Assembly (NCBI GenBank): GCA_012845835.1
Contig: JABAKD010000019.1
Span: 12,541,344 to 12,605,343, forward strand
Direction of reading: 5' to 3'
DNA: 64,000 bases
DNA from: Undaria pinnatifida
Taxonomy: Eukaryota > Sar > Phaeophyceae > Laminariales > Alariaceae
Each line of letters begins with the position of its first letter. The stretch's first letter is position 1. Below the pieces are notes generated by a model. The model saw only the letters and a list, made by a program, of their open reading frames with translations. It searched no databases and was not told where the DNA came from. The translations under genes were made by a program, and so were the position numbers. This document shows, piece after piece, positions 12,998 through 22,739 of the stretch.

Positions 12998-13049
12998 GAC
13001 CCAACCCAACCCAACCCAACCCAACCCAACCCAACCCAACCCAACCCGG
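12998..13049. repeat. (CCCAA)n microsatellite, about ten units
   Basis: Same pentamer as the long array at 55.1-55.4 kb. Confidence 0.95.
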
Positions 13050-14695
13050 CCCAAACCAAACAAAAGCAACCCAAAGAGTAAGATTAAACGCAGGAAATCT
13101 GGGGCTTGTGGAGCGGGAATGGGTCTTGACATATTTGGAAGGCATATTTTCTTGCAGTAGTAGGGGGATACATCCGAGTGTGAGAGAGCGAGTTCCGTGG
13201 AGATGACCTGATATTTTCTGCTTCGCTGTCATGGGACGTTGTTGGTGTTGGTGTTGGTGTGTGCGCCCCATGATGGTTTGTGGTTGCTCTTTTTGGGGAG
13301 ATCCGCTCGTCGGTTGTGGACTGACGCTTTTATCACCATAGAGATACCGGTATACAGCACCTTCTTTTTACTAAGGGCAGACGACAGAAAGCGGTATACC
13401 GCAACCATTCCGCGCCACCGTGCGGTACAGTGGAATACACCTAATAGATGTTTGGCCCCGATCCGCGATGCTGATTTGTCAACTCAGCCTCGTGCCGGTT
13501 CTTGACGCCAACCCCTTGCGGTACGTCGTACCGCGGCTTTTCAACTCGGCCGCCACCGCTTTCTGACGTGACCCATACCGCTTTCTGTCGGAAAGTATAC
13601 CATGCGGACCGACTTTGCCCGTGGCTCTTCCCCCCCCACACCCTTTCAAATTTCAACCGAATCTCAACCATCGGCGCCACGTCGTGTAGACTGCGTGGCT
13701 ACAAGACTACAGATAGAAGGCCATGTAGAAGACTACATCTGTCTCTAATATGCTCCCGATTATTTCAAGGTCCACATTTCAACACTCGAAAAAGCCGTTG
13801 TTTCGTACAAAACCAGTTGTGTACGACTATATTAATACAGATCGCACAATCACTTGAGTTTTTTTTTTTGCCGAGGCTCGGTTCTTATTCTTCTTATTTT
13901 TCAATGGGGCATATTTAATAGGTTTAGTGTTTGGGTAGTGAGTGCAGTATGCGGCATTTTCCTGGCATCTCAAGTTAGCCCAAGGTTTTTAACTACCAAA
14001 TGTAAGTGGTGGCGTCTCTCTCCCCGCGTGGATTTCCACAGAATGCGGTGTAGGAATACGCAAGGCGGACGAGAGAGCGGTGTGTGTGCATCGTCAGGGT
14101 CGATGGTGGCGCCATCGGTAGCGAGGGTTTCAACAGAATGCGGCGTGCGAACGCGCATGGCGGACGCGAGGTGGTGTAAGTATGGGCCAAGAGGGTCGTG
14201 CGCGTGTAGCCAGCGGGATTGTCCACACTCTCCCCCTTCATCCCTTTGTCCCACCCCTTTGTCCGCCATTCATACATACATAATACATGCGTGTGCGTGT
14301 GCGTGGGGCGTGCGAGCTGTCTATGGTTGAGCAGCGGTTCGTGCTATGTGCCGAACAGAGATTTACATTATTGTGTTTTTTCAACCATTTTACCCCGGTG
14401 ACGTCATTAGAGTTCCATCCATTGTTAAGCAAACTCGATAATGTAGGGACACCCGAAAATCGGACACGCAACTAGGATGAACATGAGCGATTTATGTTTT
14501 TCCGCGCCGTCAGAAGATGTGCTCCTGTGCTCCTGCTATTTTGTTTGTATCCTGAGAGCTAACAATAAATAGCTTGCACATACGACCTGGTAGGAATAAG
14601 GAACAAGCTGTGTCTCTCCGAACCAAAACCAGCTCTTCTCTCTACTATGTACGCACCTAATAAGACTTGTAGTGCGTGTGATATCAGTTTTGTTA
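13050..14695. other. No gene recognised
   Basis: Several 90-160-residue open frames exist on both strands, but they overlap each other, lack family motifs and no consistent splice phase was found. 14032-14160 has a doubled CAGAATGCGG-type block. Confidence 0.35.
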
Positions 14696-14696
14696 C

Positions 14697-14765
<69 letters not shown>
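14696..14765. repeat. (ATT)n microsatellite, left of S1
   Basis: About 23 perfect units, ending at the S1 element. Confidence 0.97.
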
Positions 14766-14767
<2 letters not shown>

Positions 14768-15052
14768 GACATTCCGGGTGGCTATCTCCACCGAAACTGA
14801 CCCTCAGGGGACAGGCAGGGTCGACATACACACGCATCCGTACACAACGGCAGCTTGCGCTGCCGGGGTTGTAACGAAGACCACTGATAGGGACAGCTTA
14901 CGCTATACCTACAATGGGACCCGAAGGGTGCGCCAGCTAGCGTTGGGCTGCGAAAGCAGCTGAAATAAATCGACACACGACGCGTATGAAAATACGTGGA
15001 AGTGTGGTGAGCTAAAGCTTTATTTTTCCCCATCCGCCGGAGGATGAAAAAA

Positions 15053-15057
<5 letters not shown>
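14763..15057 (+). mobile_element. SINE-like repeat (S1), most complete copy, inside an ATT microsatellite
   Basis: The element runs from TGACATTCCGGGTGGCTATC to a terminal hairpin CATCCGCCGGAGGATG followed by a poly-A tail. It contains GGCAGCTTGCGCTGCC and GCTAGCGTTGGGCTGCGAAAG. (ATT)n lies on both sides. Other copies: 1-172, 8966-9188 and 46157-46410, and tail fragments at 29505-29546 and 39648-39690. Confidence 0.7.
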
Positions 15058-15119
<62 letters not shown>

Positions 15120-15290
15120 CATCATTATTATCATCATTATTATTATTATCATTATTATCATTATTATTATCATCATCATCATTATTATTATTATTGTTAT
15201 TATTATTATTAACATTATTATCAATATCATTATTGACATTATTATTAACATTATTATTAACATTATTATTGTTATTGTTATTACTCCAGT
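15058..15290. repeat. (TTA)n microsatellite, right of S1, decaying outward
   Basis: Perfect for about 60 bp next to the S1 poly-A tail, then mixed with ATC and AAC units. Poly-Leu and poly-Ile open frames are artefacts. Confidence 0.95.
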
Positions 15291-15435
15291 GTTTTTTTCT
15301 TTAGGAGATGGGTGGAGACGCCACGAAAATATAATTGCCGAGACAGCAGTACCGATCGGCAAACGCAGGGTCGTAATAAACCGCAATAACTGCTGCTCTG
15401 GTTTGCCACAGGGCTGTGAGCTGGCTGAGTATACT

Positions 15436-15712
15436 AAGTCGGAATTCGATGAGAATCGACGGGCATAAGAAAAAGCCGTAATGTGGGAAGTGCTGAACCA
15501 TATGCGCGATAAAAATGAAGGCATGCACCCGGGGGGCGTAGAAGGGACTGCTGTAAGTCGGAATCCGATGAAAATTAACGAGCATAAAAAACGGAAGATG
15601 TGGAAAATGCCAAACCCTACGAGTTATGCGCATCAACACTGAAGGAATATTAATACTCCGAGTATTATATGTACTGGAGGGGAGAAGGGAAGACACGCGT
15701 GACCACGGCATA
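15436..15712 (+). mobile_element. Diverged SINE-A body, partly duplicated
   Basis: GCGCGATAAAAATGAAGGCATGCACCCGGGGGGC and later GGGGAGAAGGGAAGACACGCGTGACCACGGC match the SINE-A body. The first part, AGTCGGAATTCGATGAGAAT to GAAGG, is repeated at 15555-15645. The tRNA head is missing. Confidence 0.5.
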
Positions 15713-15744
15713 TCCAGAAGTTCGCTTTGGGTAAAACTTGTTAC

Positions 15745-15826
15745 TTGACCCCTTTAGAGCCCCAAAATCCCTCCCTATTTTAACTTCAAGTAAAATTGTC
15801 CCCAAAAAGGTTTCCAGTAGTGAATT
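15745..15826 (+). mobile_element. piggyBac-like mini-MITE, copy b
   Basis: TTGACCCCTTTAGAGCCCC start, then CTTCAAGTAAAATTGTCCCC and TTTCCAGTAGTGAA. The right end is degraded. Confidence 0.55.
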
Positions 15827-16042
15827 GAGCTCGACACACACGCGCCACGATAGAGGCGCACCCCTTTTTGTCTTAATACTACCCCTCAATTTGGTAGCTT
15901 CAGATCTCTCGCCAAAAACTGTTTTTTGGAGGAAAAAAAAAAGACTACTGCTACTACCGTGTGAATAAAATCCCATTCATTGCCTTCGTACACGAACGAG
16001 AACCATGCAAAAGAAAATGGACAAATTTCCGACGGTTTTGGG

Positions 16043-16132
16043 TTAGCCCCTTGAGAGCCCCCGTACCCTTCCCTATACTAAATCCAAGTAATTTTGTCCC
16101 CAAAAACGGGTTTCCAGTTGTCAAGGGGTTAA
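16043..16132 (+). mobile_element. piggyBac-like mini-MITE, copy c
   Basis: TTAGCCCCTTGAGAGCCCC start and TTGTCAAGGGGTTAA end, with the CCCTATACTAAATCCAAGTA core. Confidence 0.65.
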
Positions 16133-16305
16133 GGAGCCACGTCATTCAGAAAAAAAAAATGGGACGAAAAAAGTGCCACCTCCATCGTTGCCCGCGTCAA
16201 GAAAAAGAAAAAAAAAAGGTTCGCTAACGAGTAATTAAATGGCTCATGGGTTAAAGTAATGCACCCCTACTTAATGTACTACTAGTCTCGTAGTAGTATT
16301 CCGAC

Positions 16306-16630
16306 TTTTTTTTCTTGTTTTTTTGTTGTTAACACAACTTCTACTTTTCCAGCTTTTGGACAAGCCGTGGTCGCAGGTGTCGTCCTTTCTCCCCCCCCCC
16401 CCCGGGTTCTTGCCTTCAATCTTTATCGCGCATAGGGCTCAGCAACCCCACTGCTCGTCGATTTTTTCATCGAGTGTTGGTGCTAACTCACGGTCTCGCG
16501 CTTTCCGCAAGTCAATGAAAAAAAGTCCCCACAAATTTATACGAGTATGCACTCGGGGGGATTCGAACTCACGAAACTGACCTATTATACCAGGTTCGAG
16601 GATAACCTGATACGCTACCGTGGCGACCGA
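16306..16630 (-). mobile_element. tRNA-headed SINE, copy 1 (SINE-A)
   Basis: On the minus strand the element begins with a tRNA-like head (A-box-like GGTAGCGTATCAGG, B-box GAGTTCGAATCC), then a body with GCGCGATAAAGATTGAAGGC, a poly-G tract and GGCTTGTCCAAAAGCTGGAAA, and ends in an A-rich tail. A second copy is at 28672-28978. Confidence 0.7.
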
Positions 16631-16680
16631 TATGTTGTTGTTCTCACATTAAGTCGCACAATCAAGTCTGTGGAGGACAG

Positions 16681-16699
16681 GCTCCAGTCACTCTGGAGC
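16681..16699. other. Perfect 7-bp-stem hairpin downstream of the Helitron-1 helicase gene
   Basis: GCTCCAG TCACT CTGGAGC forms a perfect hairpin 430 bp beyond the helicase stop. Helitron 3' ends carry a hairpin of this size shortly before CTRR. No convincing CTRR end follows at the expected 10-12 bases on the minus strand, so this is only a candidate. Confidence 0.3.
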
Positions 16700-16951
16700 T
16701 GAGGAATACCCCAGGGAAAAAACGCAAACAAACAAAGGTATACCTGGTACCAGGCCCTAACGCGAACACAGAGTAGGCCTAAGCCCTAACTCCTATGGGC
16801 TGGACGGCGTTTCTTTCCGCGTCACTTGCTGCGCGGTGGCTATTGCATGGCCAAATCGCTTTGCTGTACAAGATCTCCCTTCGGAGTGTGCTCATGAGAG
16901 CACAGCGGATGGGGGTGATGCAAAACGAAAGCAAAGAGTGATATAGATTTG

Positions 16952-16971
16952 AAACGCCTCTTTTCCCGCAA
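16952..16971 (-). repeat. 20-mer shared between Helitron-1 3' flank and the companion exon-1 5' flank
   Basis: The minus strand reads TTGCGGGAAAAGAGGCGTTT. The same 20 bases are at 24876-24895 on the plus strand, 126 bp before the exon-1 ATG. A second shared block, GTGTTGACACG, lies about 60-75 bp away at this end and 150 bp away at the other, in the same relative order. Confidence 0.7.
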
Positions 16972-17131
16972 CAACCCGCTGCCGAAACACAGCGCGAACC
17001 ACTTCCTGTACGAACGCATACGGATGTTCAGCCCGTGTCAACACTGCTGAGCGGCGCACCCAGCCCCTAAGTAGTATGACGATATTATGTTAAACTGAAA
17101 AAAATATATATAATTGAAAAACAGTTTTCAG

Positions 17132-20100
17132 TCATGGATCGCTATCATTATTATTGTGCGCGTTCGAAGGTGACAGAGTGCAGTAGTGAAGGGAATTGGC
17201 GTGGAAAAGAACAGTGAGAATGTTTGGCTGGTGAGGGTCAGCCGGCGGTGGGTAATTTGTTCCAGCGACCCGGACTTCTATGGTCACCCCGTATAGTATC
17301 TCGGCGGCCGCTATCTCGATGTATCCAGCGTAGGCCGTGGGTAGAGCCATGATTTGCAAGTATTGCTGGACGGAGTGGTAGATTTGTGGGCTAGAACCTT
17401 GAACATGAATGGGTTCATTTCCAAACCCGTTTTGAATGTGTAGGAAGAAGTAGTCTTGGTTGGCATGGATGTGAGACACAATTTGTTGGCGAACTTGATG
17501 GTGATATTCTGGGTCGCCGAAAACTTTTCTGGCAATGGTTCTGAGCAGACAGGCACCATCACCAACCTCGTCGACAATATTCCACGAAGAAGGTGGTTGT
17601 GGTTGGTCAGGCGCGGGCAATGATGGACGGGAGGGAGGGTTTAAGTTCGGCGGTTGGTAAAAAATGGGGTTGAACTCCGGAAGCTTGTTGCCGGTGGCTG
17701 CCTCGATGAAGGGCGCATAGACGCAGTTGGCGACATGAGGCACGCCGTTGATGAGACGTTCTGGCTGCACCAGTAGGAGGACGCTGTTGCTAGAAGTGGT
17801 CCTGCTGAGAGCGACGTAAAGCTGACCATGGCAGAACACGTCAGATCGAAGATCTAGTCCGACGCGGGCAAGTGTTTGCCCCTGGCTTTTGTTTATTGTC
17901 ATTGCGTAGCAAACACGCAGCGGAAACTGTCGGCGGTGGAAGCACATCCCTTGCCTGCCGACCTTAACCTCGAACAGAATGCGCGGCACTTTCACGAGCG
18001 GAGAACCTGGAGCGATGATTTCGACGTCAACAATTCGCGGCGAAATTGCGCGCACAATGCCTTTCCTTCCGTTGACGATACCGCTGTCGAAGTTCACATT
18101 TCTGATGAACATGACGATACAGCCAACTTTGAGGTCTAGTTGGTGCGGCGGTACCCCAGGAACGTCAATCTTCTCCAAGAATTCTACAGAGGTAACCTCC
18201 TCAATGTCTTTTGGGTTGGACTTGATGATTGTGTTGGAGCTTTTCAGAGAATGCAATTGGTTGGGCAAGAGATTGAGTATATGATCGTTGATCTTGTCGG
18301 TGCTGGCGTTAGTCGGCGACAGGATGCCCCAGTCGGCAAATTCTGCGGGCTGAGCGGTCAAAATGTCAGGATAAACAAAATCGATGAGCGTTTGGAACTC
18401 GGTGGTGCCACTCAATGAGCAAGTTGAGGGGAGAGAAGCAGTTGGATGGGATTCTGTATCGTGCTCCTCGGGTAGGGTGTATTCCAGCGGGATAACAACA
18501 GACTCGTCCGGAAGGGTTACAGGAGGTATCAAACCTTCACCTACCGCTCTGACAGTGCGCGAGTATGGTTTGTCTAGGCGGTCGCGCATGGACTGCACCA
18601 GGCGGAACCTCTGTAACTTACCCCAAAGATAGGAAGAGATAAGAGAAGCCTCGACGACGTCTGCAGGAGTACCAAAGACAACGACAGGCCCGACCTGTCG
18701 CCAGTCTCCTCCGAACAAAACTGTTGCGCCTCCGAACGGCTTGTCACAGCGGCGCAAGTCACGAAGAGTAAGATCTAAAGCTTCGGGTGCAAGCTTGTCA
18801 CTCATAGGTATTTCGTCCCAAATAATGAGGTCGGCACGACGAAGAACTTCGGCACGTTCTGTTTCGGCCTTGACGTTGCACACAGAGCCCTGCACGAGGT
18901 TATCACCGAATGGGATTTTGAAGGTGGAGTGGGCTGTGAGACCCCCTGGTAAGAGAAGTGCAGCGATTCCTGTGGAAGCGGAGCACAGTACGAGGTTGCC
19001 CTTTGCTCTCAAGTCTGCCGAAATGGCGGTCATGGTGAAGGTCTTGCCCGAACCAGCCGGCGCGTCGATCATGAAAATGCCACCTGCCTTGTTCCGCACG
19101 GAGTTGACGACGGCATCGAAAACAGTCCTCTGTTCTGAATTCAACTTAGGTATGATGCCGTCAGCCTCTTGCCGCATGTCTTCACGGTTGAAGGCAGCGA
19201 GAAGCCGGTGGTATTCCGTGTCTGGATGCGAAACATGCGGCAAGCCGACGGAAGCGGTAGTCTTTCCGTGCTTGGCGAGCATTACATCGAGCTGCCTGAG
19301 CGCGCTGTCGGTGGCTGAAGATTCGGACATGCGGCACATGTAGTCGGTCATGAAGTGCTGCTTGTGAGTGTCCCACAGGTCGCGTGCCGGAGCACCTGCG
19401 ATGATGAGCGTAACTAAAAGAGATCTGAGTTCCCGAGGAGTGGAGAAATTTAGAGCCTCTCTTAACGTAAGGTCGTACTCCTGTGCGTCTGCCACCAAGC
19501 CAAGTGCATGCGCTGCAGATTGGTGAGACTCGTGAAGGACGGCATCTACGGTGCGAATTTGCTCCCGGCTTTGCGAGGCGATGTGGTGCAGAAGAAGCCG
19601 AAGGTACCACACGTCGCCTGAGTCGGGCTTGAGAAAGTTAACACGGCAAACGCATTGAGAGCGTCGGCGGTACACGTAGTTGCCGTAGCCATCGATACGA
19701 TTGGGCGTAGCGGTAGGGTCTGCGTCGTCGCTGTCGTAGCCATCGCTGTTGTCATCCTCAGACTCGTTCCGTTGTTGGTTACGGCGGCCACGTTTTCTCC
19801 GTCGCTGTTTCGGCTCGACGGTAAATTGTTCGAAATAGTCGAGGAAAGTGAGTTCGTCAAAAGGCTCTCCGGTAGGGCGTCTGAAATACCGCATGAGGTC
19901 AGTTTGGGAGTTCTTGGCCAATTCGCGGCGTTGCTCCGCTGTATCATCCTCGTCGTGGATTACGACTTGTTCGCCCTCGAGATGAACATAGAGCAGTATG
20001 ACACCAGGAGAACGGCTTTGCATGTCGAAGCCAAAAATTCTCCACATTGCTTCAGAACTTGATATGTAGCGAATACTTTTGTACGCCTCTATCTCATCTC

Positions 20101-22042
20101 CGTCGTACATAATCCGTGCTTTGGCCATGTCCGGTCCTTTATAGCAGTATTTGTATATATAGGCAACTACTGCCATGGCCGTGACCAAATCAACGCCAAT
20201 GTGACAATCGTATTTCATGAGAAGGTATGGATTGTAAGGCACAATGTAGCGGTTATCAATTTCGGTCTCAACGTACTGGTTGGCCCCATTTTTTTGCTTC
20301 ATTGTAGCGGTATCTCGGTTGTCTAGACGTCGGTACTCGGCCCTTCCTGTCTTGGGGTCTGTTGCAAAATTGTCCCTGAATGGTTGAGGGTAGTGCTTTG
20401 AGCAGTGCTTTCTGTTCGTCTTGTGGTCTGTAGTCATGCATGGCGCGTTGGGGTTGAACTCCCCGCACTTTTGGTGTACCATGTACTTAATGACTTTTTC
20501 TCTCGGTTTTCCGCCGGCAATATATTCGTCCGGCAAGTTCGTCCACACCCACTTGCCCACCTCCTGACGAGCTTCAGGGCTCAGGCCGTCAAACCTTATT
20601 ACAATATGACTGTGGGGCATGCCCCTTTTCTGAAATTCAATGACGGAGAGGTGATAAATCGCCTTCCCGTAGAGGTTGTTCTTCAGGTCGTTCATGATAG
20701 CTTTAAGCTTTATTTTGAAAACGCGGTTGCGCAGATCCGGTCGGTCCATCGCGCATTGTCCTGGCAGCAAATTAGCTTGAATTTCAGGCCAGAACCCGTT
20801 GCACGTAACAGTAACCATTAACGACGGTTTCCCTTTGCGTGTGACGACGGCCATGCCGTCAAGCTGTCTCTTTTTACGGTTTGCTGGTGACGCGTGAAAT
20901 GCTGTCGGCAATTTTTTGCCCGTCGGAGTTGTGCCGACTGCACTTCGTAGAGCTTTGTATTGTGTGATTCTTTTCTGGCATTTGTTGGAACCGATGTAGT
21001 CTAGGGTGCTGTCCTCCTGTCTGGAATAAGCATCACATGCATATTCTTGAGCAAGGACGGAGAGTATGTGGAATACTTTTTCGCACAAAATTCGCTGGCG
21101 AACAAACGTCCAGATCTTGATTGGTTTGTCGCAAGTAGTTGAGAGGGTCCGAGAATCGTAGGGCGGGTCTTCTTTGTAGTAGCCTGGACTCCATCCTGGC
21201 TCGCCGTGAAAGAGCAGAAGTGGGTATTGTAGTGAGGAATACGTTGGAGACCAAATTGGCACAAAGCGAGGTCGATCGCAGATTTCACCCGGTCCAGTTC
21301 TAGGAAAGGTGTACACAAATCTTTTCGAGCGAGATTGCGCGTCGTCTTTGAAAATCAAAGCAGCGATTTCTTTTCCTGAGGGAGGAGGAGCGTCGCCGAC
21401 TACGGGCCCGTGTGTTTGTCGTGTGACTTGAGCGAATTCAATGCCGACATTGTCGCTAGGATCTGATTGATTGACCTCTAGGAGAATGGACTTGTACGTT
21501 TTTATCCAAGAGTTGTTCGCGTGCAGAGCTGCGGACAGGTTGGCGACGACTGTCTGGTCTAATTTTTTCTGTTTGGCAGCATGCTGAAGCATGTTCGAGT
21601 CGTACATGTATAGTTGCGCTTTGTTTACGACTGGGACACGCTCAGAGTAAGTTTGGAAGGCGTCCATGATGCGGTGGTAGGATCGACCGTGCAACTGAAG
21701 CATTGAAGGATAAGAGGGTTGTGTCCAAGTGGGTGTCGGAGCAGCGCCCATGGCGGTGAAACTAAACAACCCGTTATACCGGCGCTGGTTCTGTAAGAAG
21801 TGTTTTGTCTTGTACAACTCCTCAACGTCACTCGACAGCGGAATCAATGGCTCCACGACATACTTGCCGCTGGAGCAACAGTTAATAGTCTCCTCACGCC
21901 AAGTGCGAGCATTGCAGTGTTTGCAAATATCGTTGGACGGATCGTCCAGGGATGGAGCACGCAGAACGTACTCACTCGGCAAGGACACTGTGAGATCGCC
22001 AAATGTCAACACTCCCAACCTCGGAGTTGGTGGAGAGGACAT
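17132..22042 (-). CDS. Helitron Rep/helicase with C-terminal OTU protease domain (intact)
   Basis: This is a single uninterrupted 1636-residue reading frame for a rolling-circle (Helitron) transposase. Visible parts in order: an N-terminal zinc-finger-like cluster (C40, C43, C55, C56); a Helitron-type N-terminal region; a HUH nuclease motif PHSH with H477 and H479; a tyrosine motif around Y628-Y634 (YIYKYCYKG); an acidic linker near 760-775; a PIF1-like SF1B helicase with Walker A GSGKT at 997-1001, Walker B WDE at 1075-1077 and a C-terminal INKSQGQT motif near 1383; then an OTU cysteine-protease domain with GDGAC at 1494-1498 and a likely catalytic His at 1619. By family knowledge the Rep nicks and joins DNA and the helicase unwinds it; the role of OTU in Helitrons is not settled. 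All key residues are present and there is no intron, so the element may be active or recent. The ATG at 22042 is the first in frame. Its companion exons lie upstream on the same strand. Confidence 0.95.
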   Translation of the reverse strand: MSSPPTPRLGVLTFGDLTVSLPSEYVLRAPSLDDPSNDICKHCNARTWREETINCCSSGKYVVEPLIPLSSDVEELYKTKHFLQNQRRYNGLFSFTAMGAAPTPTWTQPSYPSMLQLHGRSYHRIMDAFQTYSERVPVVNKAQLYMYDSNMLQHAAKQKKLDQTVVANLSAALHANNSWIKTYKSILLEVNQSDPSDNVGIEFAQVTRQTHGPVVGDAPPPSGKEIAALIFKDDAQSRSKRFVYTFPRTGPGEICDRPRFVPIWSPTYSSLQYPLLLFHGEPGWSPGYYKEDPPYDSRTLSTTCDKPIKIWTFVRQRILCEKVFHILSVLAQEYACDAYSRQEDSTLDYIGSNKCQKRITQYKALRSAVGTTPTGKKLPTAFHASPANRKKRQLDGMAVVTRKGKPSLMVTVTCNGFWPEIQANLLPGQCAMDRPDLRNRVFKIKLKAIMNDLKNNLYGKAIYHLSVIEFQKRGMPHSHIVIRFDGLSPEARQEVGKWVWTNLPDEYIAGGKPREKVIKYMVHQKCGEFNPNAPCMTTDHKTNRKHCSKHYPQPFRDNFATDPKTGRAEYRRLDNRDTATMKQKNGANQYVETEIDNRYIVPYNPYLLMKYDCHIGVDLVTAMAVVAYIYKYCYKGPDMAKARIMYDGDEIEAYKSIRYISSSEAMWRIFGFDMQSRSPGVILLYVHLEGEQVVIHDEDDTAEQRRELAKNSQTDLMRYFRRPTGEPFDELTFLDYFEQFTVEPKQRRRKRGRRNQQRNESEDDNSDGYDSDDADPTATPNRIDGYGNYVYRRRSQCVCRVNFLKPDSGDVWYLRLLLHHIASQSREQIRTVDAVLHESHQSAAHALGLVADAQEYDLTLREALNFSTPRELRSLLVTLIIAGAPARDLWDTHKQHFMTDYMCRMSESSATDSALRQLDVMLAKHGKTTASVGLPHVSHPDTEYHRLLAAFNREDMRQEADGIIPKLNSEQRTVFDAVVNSVRNKAGGIFMIDAPAGSGKTFTMTAISADLRAKGNLVLCSASTGIAALLLPGGLTAHSTFKIPFGDNLVQGSVCNVKAETERAEVLRRADLIIWDEIPMSDKLAPEALDLTLRDLRRCDKPFGGATVLFGGDWRQVGPVVVFGTPADVVEASLISSYLWGKLQRFRLVQSMRDRLDKPYSRTVRAVGEGLIPPVTLPDESVVIPLEYTLPEEHDTESHPTASLPSTCSLSGTTEFQTLIDFVYPDILTAQPAEFADWGILSPTNASTDKINDHILNLLPNQLHSLKSSNTIIKSNPKDIEEVTSVEFLEKIDVPGVPPHQLDLKVGCIVMFIRNVNFDSGIVNGRKGIVRAISPRIVDVEIIAPGSPLVKVPRILFEVKVGRQGMCFHRRQFPLRVCYAMTINKSQGQTLARVGLDLRSDVFCHGQLYVALSRTTSSNSVLLLVQPERLINGVPHVANCVYAPFIEAATGNKLPEFNPIFYQPPNLNPPSRPSLPAPDQPQPPSSWNIVDEVGDGACLLRTIARKVFGDPEYHHQVRQQIVSHIHANQDYFFLHIQNGFGNEPIHVQGSSPQIYHSVQQYLQIMALPTAYAGYIEIAAAEILYGVTIEVRVAGTNYPPPADPHQPNILTVLFHANSLHYCTLSPSNAHNNNDSDP

Positions 22043-22284
22043 GTTTAAAAGATGAAAGTGTTTTATTTATTATTCAGAATCCAGAAGTCTTTAAAGACCA
22101 AAACACGCAAGCCTTGACACGAGTCAAGATCAGACGAAACGAAACCGGTGTTGCCTCTACTCCAAACGATGAGCAGAAAAAACGGTCACAGAAAAAACGA
22201 ACGCCTGAGCTCAAACGCAGGCACACGCACAAAAATGCTGGTAACTTACCCGGCTGAAGCCAAGATGCAAACCAACAAAAGGCA

Positions 22285-22735
22285 GTAGTAAAGCTGCGCT
22301 CCTTCAAAGGAGCTAGTCGAAGAAAACAACAACCCTGGTCCAAACCAAAGTCAATACGGATGACGTCAACCCGAACAGGCAAACGTAGAAAAAAGCTGGT
22401 TACAGACCTGGCCGAAGGCAAGGTGTAACCCAGCGATAGGTAGCAGCAGTAAAAGCAGCGCCCCTTCAAAGGAGCTTACTGAAAGAAAAATTAACCTAGG
22501 TCCAAACCAAAGTCAACACCGAACACGTGTAGCTCAAGCTCACGAACGAACGAAACCCCAACTTCTCAAGAAGAAAAGGGCAAGGTAGTAGTAAAAGCAG
22601 CGCCCCTTCCAAGGAGCTTAATGAAAGAAAAATTAACCTTGATCCCAACCAAAGTCAACACCGAACGTGTGGAGCTCAAGCTCACGAACGAACGAAACCC
22701 CAACTTTTGAAAAGAAAGGGCAAGGCGATAACGAA
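22285..22735. repeat. Three-unit tandem repeat between Helitron-1 Rep and companion gene
   Basis: Units near 22285-22360, 22445-22575 and 22585-22725 share AGCAGCGCCCCTTC.AAGGAGCTTA, GGTCCAAACCAAAGTCAA and ACGAACGAACGAAACCCCAA. Each holds a short palindrome of the form CTCCTTCAAAGGAG. The last unit runs up to the stop codon of the companion gene. Placement between two genes of the same element suggests a regulatory or 3'-end role, which is inference. Confidence 0.7.
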
Positions 22736-22739
22736 CGCC

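Noticed and set aside
14536..15524. Poly-Asn, poly-Ile, poly-Leu and Met/Ile-rich frames
   Set aside because: ATT/TTA microsatellite translation.
16681..16699. Hairpin taken as the Helitron-1 3' terminus
   Set aside because: The stem is right, but no CTRR plus T follows at the usual distance; kept only as a low-confidence site.
18741..19343. 200-residue plus-strand frame in the Helitron-1 gene
   Set aside because: Antisense shadow of a GC3-rich coding frame.
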